Assembly (NCBI GenBank): GCA_949128115.1
Contig: OX421968.1
Span: 25,652,377 to 25,716,376, forward strand
Length of the DNA: 64,000 nt
From: Anaspis maculata
Lineage: Eukaryota > Arthropoda > Insecta > Coleoptera > Scraptiidae
Direction: 5' to 3'
In this document: positions 43,658-54,800 of the stretch, one piece after another
How positions within the stretch are numbered: position 1 is the stretch's first letter
Layout of the letters: every line of letters starts with the position of its first letter
Notes under the pieces: generated by a model
Seen by the model: only the letters and a program-made list of their open reading frames with translations
The model's database searches: none
Told to the model about the DNA's origin: nothing
Translations under genes and position numbers: made by a program

Positions 43658-46319
43658 TTTTCAATTTAGATGAGAAATTGTAAAATGTTGAAGCTTTCTA
43701 CAAAAAAAAAATCGGTTTCGTTAATCGTTACCCCAAAACTTCCCCGATGAGTAGCAAGGAACGGATAGAAATTTTATTATGAAACGTGTCCCTTCGGGTA
43801 GGAAGTTGGAATTTGTGAAAAAGATTGAAGAATTGAGATATTTTCTCTAATAAGGGCCCCATTTTGACCTCCATCATTTAATGGATCAGGAAATTGGAAA
43901 TTTAGAAAATTTGAATTTTCTGGGAAAACCTCAAATGTTTTTCCAAACCATCATCGTTATAGTGACCGATTTTTTTTTTTTAAAGTTCACTTCTCGATAA
44001 GTGACGCTATATAGTTAACTGATTTTTTTTCGTAGGTTTTCTTGGTAAAAAAAAAATTATGAAAGTTTTCGATCATTGCAAATTTGGCGCGATGACGTCA
44101 CAATCTTTCATAGGCGGAGAAGCAGGCTTGACAACACTAGAGAACTTACTACAAAAAGCACTAGCGTCAACCCGTCAACGCTCATAACAGCTGATTGTTA
44201 TATTGTTAACGCTTTGTGTATCTGTGCGGTGATTCGTGTTGTTTAGTTGTTTTGCTTGAAAATATGGAAAGTTGGTAAAATCTTTCATGATTTATGAATA
44301 TTTCGAAACTACATCAGACTTCAATGGTTATGTTAACAACCATTTGAACGCAAACGGCAAACGTCAACGTCAACACTGACACACAGGCAACGGAGGTGGG
44401 GTCATTCCCACTACTCTCAAAAGATTGAAACGTCACAGCCCGCCTTACAGCTCGGTAGATTTGAAATCGTTCGCAAAAGTAGCCACTTTCAAGGCAGATT
44501 TTGAGACACTTGGAACTTTTTTTTTCGAATTTTCACGAAGCGTAGTCTTGTTATTAAGGCTCTACATTCGATTAGTATGATTTTTTTTCATATTTTTCGA
44601 TGGTGGTCACTACCCTATAACGGCTTCACTTTGAGCTCCATCATTTAAGTCCGGTTTCGTAACCCAGGCCTGTTTTACATTTCCAACCGGGAAATTGGGG
44701 GAAAAATTGTTGGAAAATGTTCAAGAGCCAGTTATAGTTATCTCCTGAGTTATCTATTGTTTAAAAAAAATGGTTAAAATCTGTTCACGGGATGAAAAGT
44801 TGAAAAATTTGCAGTTTTTCCAGAGTTGAAAACTCGGAAACCATTGGGTAAGATTTCAAATTCCCTCCAAAAAATAATTTAATCTTTTCTACAACTTTCA
44901 TTCTCAGCATGTCTGCACCTAAAATGAATATTTCGTGGGGCTCATCGCATGTCAAAGTTTGCATTGCAGTTTTTTCAAATTCACGGAATGTGCCAATTTA
45001 ATTTTGAAAACATTACCGTCGGAAAACCGAAACCGTGCCGATTTTCAAAATGGGTCTACACGAAGCTCAATCCAATTTACTTTCGATATCAGTTGAATTT
45101 TTACGAAAAAAGTCGATCCCCGAGCAGGAATGAGTTTTTGAGTGGAGTCCTGCATCAGAAGCAAGTCATCCTGGCCAAGATACGGGCGAGAGACCCTCTC
45201 GGGTGGCAACGGCTAGGAGAAATTTTGAAAATTCATAACGCTTGACTGGAAAATGGTGGAAAATTGTAACTGCAGACTCAATTTCACTCTTTTGTTGTAT
45301 TGCTTCCTGCCGAACTTGGTCCCATTCCATCGGATGCATTTTGAGTAATTAAATGGTGAAGTTTTGAACTTTGACATTTTTTTATTGCTTGGCAGATGAA
45401 GATAGGGCAAACTTTCAACTGTTCTGAATACAGTTTTTTATGGGCTTCTAAACGGCATATCGCAAGTGAAGTTCCGTGAGATACAGCTTCTGTCATTTTT
45501 TGATAGTGACAACTCCGTTTGACAAAAGACAGCCAAAAACTAATGGGCTCATTTGACGGTGAAACCATGTCTGTGTACCAAATTTCAAGTCGATCGGATA
45601 GACGTTGTGGCTGTCAAGATCGAAGTTTCATGCCAATCGTTCCACTTATAAGAAATTGCAATATAGCGGTCAAAATGGTGGCGGAACACAAAAAAGTTGG
45701 GGAAATTTTTAAATTAAAAAATGATTTACAATCTATCTTATTAGGCATAAAAACATCAGTGGATGTGGTGAATTCCGTCATCTTACGTTGGACAGTTAAC
45801 TAATAAATAAAAATCTTCAGGGTCCCAACTTCAAGGGGCTATAACTCAGCGGGTAAGCATTTTCGGACCCATGTTCATATGAACTTTTTTTCTTAGAATG
45901 ATCTCAGGAATCAACTCCTGAAATCTTTCGCAGTACTTATGTTACACCCTGTATATTCAGCTTGCTCGCGTACCTCATTACCCATCACGAATGTATGCGA
46001 CGTTGCAAATGACGGTAAAAACTGAACGATACGGTCATGATTTTCATAAGCCGGTAATTTAAAAATTTATTTGACTTCTGTAATCTCCCATGTACCTATG
46101 CTGCATTTATTTCCGCCAGTCCACTAGGCCATTTTCTCACGGTGGACACTTGACCTTCGAACGCAGTGACGTACCTGGGCCTTATACTTCCATACTTCAT
46201 TTTGCAACGAAAATCCATCGGCGGCTTCCATCCTAGCCTCCTATGCGAACATGTGAAAAATGCACCCCTCCATAGCCGAGCGTATTCTACCTACATGGTG
46301 AAATCAATTTTGTTCAATG
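43658..46319. other. Unassigned region with diverged dispersed repeats
   Basis: No recognisable gene. CTCCATCATTTAA occurs at about 43870 and again at about 44636 with similar surroundings, suggesting ancient direct repeats about 770 bp apart. A CATGCCAATCGTTCCACTTATAAGA phrase (45630-45656) is a stray D-type unit, and 45725-45800 is the inverse of 39975-40065. The ORF 44949-45245 (98 codons) has no family likeness and I leave it uncalled. Confidence 0.4.
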
Positions 46320-48670
46320 TTTTTAGCGCATTTTCCATCTTGATGAAAATCGCTATTGCAACCGCTTTGTCCGTCCGTCCGTCTGTCCGTCCGTCCGTCC
46401 GTTCCTCGAACTCCCCCCAAACTAGACGACCTAGCTTTCTAATTTTTTCGCTGTTACATAGCTGCCACTTCCAAAGGAGGGCTAGGCTATATTGGATGTC
46501 CATATTGCGCCGCCAACATAGAGAAAACCGCCCCCGATAAACTTGAAATAACATAATATTGCACTTTCTACCAGACCTGATGCTCTAGTGTTCTCATTTT
46601 TTGAATAATACATAGTTGCTACTTATAAACGTGAGCCAAGAAACATTCCGTCTTCAATATGCGCCGCCGACATGAAAAAACTGCTAAAAACCGCCCCCAA
46701 TCACTTTAAAATGAGAAACATAAACCCGAAGACATAGCGATCTGATTCTTTCGGTATATAAATAGCTGACTAAAAATGGGAAGGGATAGGCTACTTTTGG
46801 TTAGTCGCCGCCCCCAGATTCCGCCCCCAAACGATAAAAAGTGCAACTTTCACAAATGTTACTGATTTAGCTGTTCCCTTTAACATTTAGGAACTGCCAA
46901 CTCAAATTGTGCAACATTTGCTCAGCCAAACGTTGCCGCTCCCACACGCCGCCCCCAAAGTAAGAGATAAATGAAAAACATGAACCCGAAGACATAGCGA
47001 TCTAAGTTTTTCGCTATATGGATAGCTAACTAAAAATGGAAAAGAATAGGCTACTTTTGATATGGCGCCGCCTCCAACTTCCACCCCCAAAAGAAAAAAG
47101 TGCAACTTTCAATAATTTCCACTGATTTACATTTTAATGTTACCTCGAACATTTAGAAACTCTTGACTCAAACTGTGCAAGAATTTCTTTGCCAAACTCT
47201 GCCGCTCCCACACGCCGCCCCCAAAGTGAGAGATAAATTAATGTAAAACATGAACCTGAAGACATAGCGATCTAATTCTTTCACTATATTGATAGCTGAC
47301 TGAAATTGGAAAAAGATAGGCCACTTTTACTCAGCAGCCGCCTCCAGCTGCCGCCTCCAAACAAAAAAAATGCAACTTTCACGATTTTCACTGATTGTCA
47401 TATTTCCCTTACATTTAGAAACTCCCAACTCAAACTGTGCAACAGTTACTTTGCCGAATGCTGCCGACCCCACACGCTGCCATCAAAGTGAAAGATAAAT
47501 GAAAAACTTAAACCCGAAGACATAACGATCTAATTCTTTCGCTATATGGATAGCTAACTAAAAATGGGAAAGAATAGGCTACTTTTGATATGGCGCCGCC
47601 TCCAACTTTCACCCCCAAAAGAAAAAAAGTGCAACTTTCAATAATTTCCACTGATTTACATTTTAATGTTACCTCAAATATTCAGGAACTTCCAACTCAA
47701 ACTGTGGAAGAATTTTTTTGCCAGACTCTGCCGCTCCCACACGCCGCCCCCAAAGTAAGAGATAAATGTAAAACATAACCCTGAAGACATAGCGATCTAA
47801 TTGTTCCGCTATATAGATAGCTGACTAAAAATGGGAAGAGATAGGCCACTTTTGATTAGTCGCCGCCTCCAGCTCCCGCCCCCAAACAAAAAAAATTCAA
47901 CTTTTACAATTTTCACTTATTGTCATATTTCCTTAAACATTTAGAAACTCCTAACTCAAACTGTGCAACAGTTACTTTGCCGAATGCTGCCACCCCCACA
48001 CGCTGCCCTCAAAGTAAGAGATATATGGAAAACATAAACTCGAAGACATAGCGATCTAATTCTTTCGCTATATGGATAGCCGACTAAAAATGGGAAAGAA
48101 TAGACTACTGTTGATCAGTCGCCGCTCCCAGCTCCCGCCCTCATGGGAAGAGATAGGCCACTTTTGATTAGTCGCCGCCTCCAGCTCCCGCCCCCAAACA
48201 AAAAAAATTCAACTTTCACAATTTTCACTTATTGTCATATTTCCTTAAACATTTAGAAACTCCTAACTCAAACTGTGCAACAGTTACTTTGCCGAATGCT
48301 GCCACCCCCACACGCTGCCCTCAAAGTAAGAGATAAATGGAAAACATAAACTCGAAGACATAGCGATCTAATTCTTTCGCTATATGGATAGCCGACTAAA
48401 AATGGGAAAGAATAGACTACTGTTGATCAGTCGCCGCTCCCAGCTCCCGCCCTCAAGCAAAAAAATATTGATAAGTGAAAGAATTTTCATTCAAATCTAT
48501 TTCATTGGCAAGTACCCCATTCTGATAACAAAATATCACAATGAGTTACGAATGAAGAGAGTGGGCAAGGAATGGTGTTCCTCCTTCAACCAAATTTCTT
48601 TACGTTCACAATATGCCTCTTTGAGAAAATGCGCTACTGAGACTCACGCACGTGAAGGCATACTCACTTG
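46320..48670 (+). mobile_element. H2: complete Helentron-like element with seven or more tandem units
   Basis: The 5' end is TTTTTAGCGCATTTTCC at 46320, with a GTCC/GTCT tract at 46367-46402. The 3' end has GAAAATGCGCTA (48626-48637), hairpin CTCAC-GCAC-GTGAA and ACTCACTTG at 48670. It is colinear with H1 (1445-3483) and nearly identical over the first 450 bp and last 200 bp. GAAGACATAGCGATCT-type phrases recur near 46730, 46990, 47259, 47515, 47785, 48042 and 48355. The last step is about 313 bp because a 300-bp block (from about 47823) is copied again at 48137-48440 with a junction inside CTCATGGG. Confidence 0.87.
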
Positions 48671-48794
48671 TTTTATTTTCATCGAATCAATCCAGACAAA
48701 AACCATTTCCGACTTATTTCACCGGCTTAAAAAGTGAACTTCTTTCTTCAAGCAGAACTAATTCAAATATACTATTACGAGATGGCGCCAAATG

Positions 48795-48985
48795 GGAGCG
48801 GTGGTAGCCGAGTGGTAGGTACAGGTGATGGCAAGCCAAACCATTCGCGCTGCCCTGTGTGGGTTCGAATCCTACTTCATCCATGGATATTTTGTGCTGT
48901 CCCCGAGGTTGCATGGTAGAGCAGCTTATAGCTGAATGCCGCCTCGTAAAATAAGACAATTAAATAAAATATATAAATAAATAAA
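48795..48985 (+). mobile_element. tRNA-derived SINE
   Basis: It begins GGAGCGGTGGTAGCCGAGTGG, with a Pol III A box (TAGCCGAGTGG). The B box GGTTCGAATCC is at 48850-48860. The head is therefore tRNA-like (Ser/Leu style) with an internal promoter. The body from 48901 (CCCCGAGGTTGCATGG) is the tail shared with LINE-C at 26828. It ends in an (AAAT)n-like tail at about 48960-48990. About 190 bp is a normal SINE length. The anticodon arm is degenerate, so I do not call a tRNA gene. Confidence 0.82.
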
Positions 48986-49063
48986 TAAATTCACTGTGAT
49001 GACAGGACGACACTACCCGACCTCGTTCAGTAACTTCGAGCCGAGGGGTAAATAATAAATCCC

Positions 49064-49390
49064 GAGGGGGATTTCCATCTGACTTCCATTGACTTCCATG
49101 GACTTCCACGGATTTCCATTGACTTCCACTGATTTCCATTGACTTCCACTGATTTCCATTGACTTCCACTGATTTCCTAGACTTCCACGTGAATTCCACT
49201 GAGTTCCATGACTTCCACGTGATTTCCACTGATTTCCATGACTCCCACTGATTTCCATGACTTCTACAGACTTCCATGACTTCCACGTGATTTCCACTGA
49301 TTTCCATGACTTCTACAGACTTCCATGACTTCCACGTGATTTCCACGTGATTTCCACTGATTTCCATGACTTCCACGTGAATTTCATCGA
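49064..49390 (+). repeat. Minisatellite of GACTTCCA / GATTTCCA words
   Basis: Short words of 12-15 bp (GACTTCCATT, GATTTCCACT, GACTTCCACGT) repeat more than 20 times. Higher-order blocks of about 60 bp (CATGACTTCTACAGACTTC) are duplicated near 49255 and 49307. The same array type is at 56370-56760. The minus-strand ORF rich in W, E, S, N and K is just the translation of this repeat. Confidence 0.88.
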
Positions 49391-49885
49391 TTGTAGGGAA
49401 TATTCCCCCGGGAACCTACTAGGTATATACAAACTACCTATCGAGGAAAACCTCGAGGAAAACATTGTTGGTAAAACTGGGTCCAGGAATCTAAAATTCA
49501 GTCGATAGGGATATGCATATAACTACATGAAAGACTGGACCTTGTATTGTTATGTTATGTTTTTTCACCACTAGTTACTGAGTCGATTTCCAGAAAATAA
49601 ATTATAGAGGTCTTCAGTTTTTAACTTCCCTTCAACCGCAAAGAAACCCGCAGCTTTGCGACCACATCAAATTGTAAATTAGAGTGATAATTATTGTGAA
49701 CTCGTCTTCAACAAACAGCAAGACTGAGCTAGGTAACAATAATTACGGCTAAGTCGAGGGCTAAGTACATTCGTACCTAACTTGTTTTCTTAACAAACAC
49801 AGCCTGCACTTATTCGAGCAGCACCCATTTCAAAAATTTTCAGGCAGAATCGAGGGCAGAATATAAGCAGTTTTAAGGTACCATA
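49391..49885. other. Unassigned stretch
   Basis: A+T-rich, with no transposon ends or coding text that I can recognise. Confidence 0.35.
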
Positions 49886-49975
49886 TTAGACGTTCGGATA
49901 GTCGAATAGATGAGACATCAGATTTCCAAGCAGAAGATCGTGGGTTCGAATCCGCGTGAAAACGACTTTTTTTCT
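49886..49975 (+). mobile_element. tRNA-like/SINE head relic followed by T-run
   Basis: TAGTCGAATAGATGAGACATC resembles a decayed A box and D arm. CGTGGGTTCGAATCCGCG (49940-49957) contains a perfect B box and can form a T-arm (CGTGG/CCGCG). A T7 run at 49967 would act as a Pol III terminator. The acceptor stem does not pair well, so a SINE head or tRNA relic is more likely than a functional tRNA. Confidence 0.45.
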
Positions 49976-50107
49976 AGAAAATCGCTGTGTTTTTTTTATT
50001 CAATTTTTGAACCACATGAGGATTATCTAGGTACAAGTCAATGAATTCTTTTTCAACTCTTGATACAGTTTTGATCACCTAAATTATCTGTATGGTGGAA
50101 CTGGTGA

Positions 50108-50665
50108 TGAATGTATTTTAAGGACGGAGTTATACCTCCTACTGGTTAAATAATAAGCAGGGCCGGGCCTAGCAGGCGTACCTCGAGGCGTGCAGTGCGT
50201 GCCTGCACGCAGGCGGCAAGTCATAAGGACGGCAATATAATAATAAAGTTGAATTTCAAAGATTCTTCTCATTCCCGCATTTGGGGGGGGGGGGGTTGTC
50301 TTCACTGCCGGTGAAGGGGGCGGCAATTTTTCTCTGGCACGCAGGCGGCAGATAGGCCAGGCCCGGCCCTGATAATAAGCGTTGTGCAATCAATCCCTGT
50401 GGGTCTATTCCTTGACAAAATCCCACCATTTAGGTCTTTTTCGAAAGGTACAAGGATGTACATTGGTTTGAGCCCATTGGCATTCCATAATCGATTCTTT
50501 TTTTTGATTTTTGGATTTTGAAAATGCCACTGAGCTCAAACCAAAGTACACCCTTGTATGTAGCTTTCGAAAGAGACCTGAATGGTGAGATTCTATCAAG
50601 GAATAAATCCACAGGGATTGATTCCGCAACGCTTATTTTACCAATTCAACTCCGTCCTTAATTTG
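50108..50665. mobile_element. Palindromic MITE with TTAA ends
   Basis: The left end TTAAGGACGGAGTT (50109) is matched by AACTCCGTCCTTAA at about 50650-50663. Inside, AATCAATCCCTGTGG and AAGGAATAAATCCACAGGG-type words form ~150-bp arms around a centre near 50510. TTAA at both ends fits a piggyBac-like duplication or forms part of the repeat. The left arm was interrupted by the hAT MITE at 50158-50371. The two minus-strand ORFs here are mirror artefacts. Confidence 0.7.
50150..50379. mobile_element. 214-bp hAT MITE nested in the palindromic MITE, 8-bp TSD
   Basis: The element 50158-50371 begins CAGGGCCGGGCCTAGCAGG and ends GGCCAGGCCCGGCCCTG. ATAATAAG (50150-50157 and 50372-50379) flanks it. 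Subterminal GGCACGCAGGCGGCA / GCACGCAGGCGGCAAG words repeat. It includes a G-run (50284-50295). Confidence 0.88.
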
Positions 50666-52190
50666 GTCATTTGGTAAGTTGACTATGGAAATATACGGAA
50701 GCGTAGAAGGGCCAGGCTGCCAATCTTTTTACGGATATAAAGTCGATTTTCAAGTCAAGTTGAATTAAACTGAGCGTCATAAGTCAAGGATATGTCAAAA
50801 TTTGCTCCAATTCCAAGTGAGGATATCTGTGGGAACAAATATCCGATTCGGAAAAAGTTGATGACCCCCGAAAGAGCTTGCTTACCTTTGGCTGCAGGAA
50901 GCTTATGTCAACTTATGTCATACCTGACTTCGTGCATTATATATAGGATGCCAAAGAGAGGAGTGACAAAAGGGTTGATTTTTGAAACCGTCAAACTTTT
51001 CAGCGTGTTTTTGTGACAAAAAACTTTTTCCAATGGATAGCTGATATCCCCAAGGGTATCCAATAGGCATTATTTTTTCATCCATACAATGTTATCATAA
51101 TTATTATCAAAAAAACAAAGATTTCCTGTGCACTTCAAAGAAGTTGAACTCCTCCTAGGGAAATAAAGCTAGAGCTCTGGAACTTTTTCCAATACACTAT
51201 TTTCCTACTAACAGTGTTACAGTTACAGTTACAGTGCGCTTGCGTTCGGTTGTCAAATGGGTAAGATTCCCGGCGCGTAATTGAATATTCGAACAAGTTG
51301 GTACAAACTCGACTAGAACATACCTATTTACACGAAAGTGATTGACAGCGATGTTAAGCACAAAACTTTGATATTGATTTGATAGATCATGGATTATCAA
51401 AGTACTCTACATGGAAAAGAGCGCTGCCGTTGCAAAATCACAGTATCTTTTTCGTGATTAAAAACGACTTGAGGTGAATGCGCATGTCCGAAATGCTCAT
51501 ACCACCTCGACCAAAGCTAGTTCCTCGATTTCTTGTTCCATTTATATTCATCCACCATATTTTACTATTCACATTCGATATAAACCTCAAAACGTATAAA
51601 CATAGGCAATGATTTTGCAAATGACAAATGGCCTTCTCTGCGATATGATATTAACACTTACAACACTCTGGAGATGTAAATGGAAAGATTGCACTACTCT
51701 GGGTATATCTGGTTGTCTCTAGCGGTAACTGCCAATTACCTAGCAAAATGCCGATATGTGCCGCTCCTAAAAAGTACAAAAATATTGCCAATATTTTCTA
51801 TTACGATCTTCAACTTTGATTACTGTTTGACTCATACGAAAATATTGATACGAACATTTGGAACAGTAGACGTGTTGACAATTTGTTTTCCAGTTGGGCT
51901 TGTTAGGACGATCAGAGCATGAGATTATCATGTACCTAAGGTCCTTCTGCAGTGCAGAATTAGTAAGAAAGCTGCTTTTCTAAGCAAATCGCTTCTGAAA
52001 TGGCTTAACTTCAAAAACATGTGTCAAAGCACAGCTTAAATATCTCTGTTGTTTCGCCGTTAACTGTCGTCTGTCAGAATTTGTACCACCCTGCTGACGC
52101 TTGCGCTAAGATGGCCTTGAAACGAAAAGGATGTATGGATAGCTTATACCCTTGACAGACTAGAAAGCTCATAAATTACTAGTGTGTCAC
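50666..52190. other. Unassigned region with a D-type Helentron-like fragment
   Basis: At about 51030-51185 the sequence matches the D unique block (TCCAATGGATAGCTGATATCCCC, GTGCACTTCAAAGAAGTTGAAC) without termini. The rest shows no gene or repeat that I recognise. Confidence 0.45.
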
Positions 52191-52194
52191 GTCG

Positions 52195-54800
52195 TCATAG
52201 TCGCCGAATAATCGCCGGTGGTCGTGCATCATCGCCGTGATTTTTAAATATCTTTGGCCAGCTTTTCTGCAATGAATCGCGATATTTGTCATCGAGTCTG
52301 TCATTCCGGTACGCCATTCAGACACGTATTTCTGGAATGGAGAAACTGGATTTTGTGTCTTGCCTCCTGCAACAACATCTTTTGTACCAAATTATAAGCA
52401 TAACGTGTATAAGCAAGCACGAAAAATTGAAAAATCTTTGCTTTGCATAAGAAATGACCACCTGAAAATTATAAATCTCCTCGCTTTACATAAGAAACTG
52501 ACCGCCTGCGCCCGTTCGCGAAAGTTGGATGATACGAACATTGCGAACTTGTAGCACAGTATCGGTTGGCAGAGTACTCTATTTTTGGCAAAGTCGAATT
52601 TATTGATGAGGGAATAAGTTTTTCCGTAAGTATCCGTAAGATAGGTAGGTATCTAAATAAGTGTTTATTTCCATAAATATCTCATAAATAAGCTTAAACC
52701 TCGGTTCAAACTATGCAAATAGCTTTTAAACATGCTGCCTAGATTAGGAATATTTCAAAACGTCTGTCGTGAAAAATGTGAAATTTTGCAAAAGCAAGCG
52801 AAATGGATGAAGGTACGTATCGCAAAAGCAGTTGAAAAATTGCAAAAAAAGTTATGATGAACCACACGATAGGTACAAACATAATGAACTATAACATGCA
52901 TCTGTCAGTTGCCTTATTGCCACTTGCCAGCCGCGCATATGAACCAGGGCCGCGCTTAAAAGTTGGTTAGACTTTGGGACAATGCGATTTTGATCAGGTT
53001 GACCAAATCATCAGTCTCTTATTCTTCGTTTCCTCAATTTCTTCCGACTCAATGAAAATTCAACATAGATTTTGACAACAAATAAATATAGTGTGATGTG
53101 GTGTGAACATTGCAAGCAATAATTATTTTGTTATTGCTTGCAATGTTCACACCACGCTTTCTTGATTGAATGGAATCTAAGCTAAATACCACCTCACATC
53201 TCACCTAAAATATGAAATTATCATTATAATTATAGATGCTATTGGCAATAATAGCCCAATACTTTCGGACCATTCGACAATAAAATTTGACATTGACATT
53301 TTGGCTCGCATTTTGGGCAAAAATTGATCGCCACGTTTATTCATGCGCTACGGCGCAAGCTCATAGGCTTATTACGATTTTGCAGTGTGTCCCCCCGAAT
53401 TTGCAATTGAATGATCATTAATACTCTTGACAGACTGCACCTCAATGATCATAGTAATGTAATGTGTAATGATCATTAACGTTAAATGACGATTGCGAAT
53501 TTGGGGGTGACACAAATTCGCAAATCGTAATGAGCCTAGAAGCTTGCGCCGTAGTGCATGAATAAACGTGGCGATCCATTCCCCCCCCCCCCCCAAAGTG
53601 TCGATGTCAAATAGTCGAATGGTCCGGAGTAGGTATTGGGCTATTATCGCCCTTATTATCTATAATTATAATATTAATTTCATATTTTCGGTGAGGTGTG
53701 AGGTGGTATTTAGCTTAGATTCCATTCAATCAAGAAAGCGCGGTGTGAACATTGCAAGCGGAAACAAAGTAATTATTGCTTGCAATGTTCACACCACATC
53801 ATACTATCTTTATTTGTTGCCAAAATATATGTTGAATTTGTATTGAGTCGAAAGAAATGGAGGAAAAGAAGAATAAGAGACTGATGATTTAGTCAATAAT
53901 CTGATCAAAATCGCATAGCCCCATAGTCTAACCAACTTTTAAGCGCGGCCCTGATTAATGTGCGCGTCTGGCAAGTGGCAAGACAGATGAATGTTATAGT
54001 TCATTATGTTTGTATCCATCGTGTGGTTCATTATAACTTTTTTTGCAATTTTTCAACAGCTTTTGCGATAAGTACCTATACCTTCCATTTCGCTTGCTTT
54101 TGCAAAATTTCACATTTTTCACGACGGATGTTCTGGAAACCCGTGGAAACCTCCATTCCCTCATCAATAAATTCGACTTTGCCGAAGATAGAGTCCAGGA
54201 TAGAGTACCACCAACCGATACTGTGCTACAAGTTTGCAATGTTCGTATCATCCAACCTTCGCGAACAGGTGCAGGCGGTCATTTCTTATGTTAAGCGAGG
54301 AGATTTTTCAATTTTTCGTAGGCACGTGCTTATACGTGCACGCTACAGGAATTATATACCTACCTGTCTCACGGATACTTACGGAAACCCATGTCCTCAT
54401 CAAAAAATTCGACTTTGTGCCCAAAAATAAAGTGTCGCCAATCTATACCCTGCTGTCTGTTTGCAATGTTCGTATCATCCAAATTCCGCGAATATGTGTG
54501 GTTGTTGCTCATGTTTTTGGAATTTTATTTTGGAATATTATTATTATTATTATTATTATTTTGTACGTGCTTATACGTGCACACTTACGGGCATAATTTG
54601 GTACAAGAGATGTTGTTGCAAGAAGCAAGACACAAAATCCAGTTCCTCGATTCCAGAAATACGTGTCTGAATGGCGAACTGAAATGAGGGACTTGATGAC
54701 GAACGACAGATATTGCGATTCATTGCAGAAAAGCTGGCCAATGGTTTTCAAAAATCACGGCGATGATGCACGACCACCGGCGATTATTCGACGATTATGG
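52195..54800. mobile_element. Giant 2.6-kb palindrome
   Basis: The left arm 52195-53430 is mirrored by 53470-54800 around a ~40-bp centre. Paired words include CGCCGAATAATCGCCGGTGG, ATGTTGTTGCA/inverse, GTATAAGCACG/inverse, ATTCATGCACTACGGCGCAAG-type and ACAGTATCGGTTGG/inverse. The right arm is longer because a ~230-bp block (GCTTATACGTGCAC ... ATGTTCGTATCATCC) is duplicated at about 54240-54480. The spacer contains ATGATCATT words. Six or more ORFs (53960-54687) are within the palindrome and I do not call them. Class unknown. Confidence 0.82.
53104..53160. repeat. Perfect hairpin (GTGTGAACATTGCAAGC) within the giant palindrome
   Basis: GGTGTGAACATTGCAAGCAATAA is followed within about 10 bases by its exact inverse ending GCTTGCAATGTTCACACC. 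The mirror arm holds the counterpart at about 53743-53798 with a longer loop. The stem of about 22 bp is independent of the larger fold. Confidence 0.75.

Noticed and set aside
44949..45245. 98-codon ORF as a possible host exon
   Set aside because: No splice context, domain or homologous feel, and it lies among dispersed-repeat debris.
48795..48870. Functional tRNA gene
   Set aside because: A and B boxes are good, but no proper anticodon arm or acceptor stem forms, and the body is joined to a LINE-like tail. It is a SINE.
48960..49376. Long minus-strand ORF rich in W, E, S, N and K resembling a repeat protein
   Set aside because: It is the translation of a minisatellite whose unit is a multiple of three. 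The same happens at 56425-57206.
53960..54687. Group of overlapping ORFs (up to 156 codons)
   Set aside because: They overlap in several frames inside the giant palindrome and have Y/I/L-rich low-complexity translation. No coding signature.
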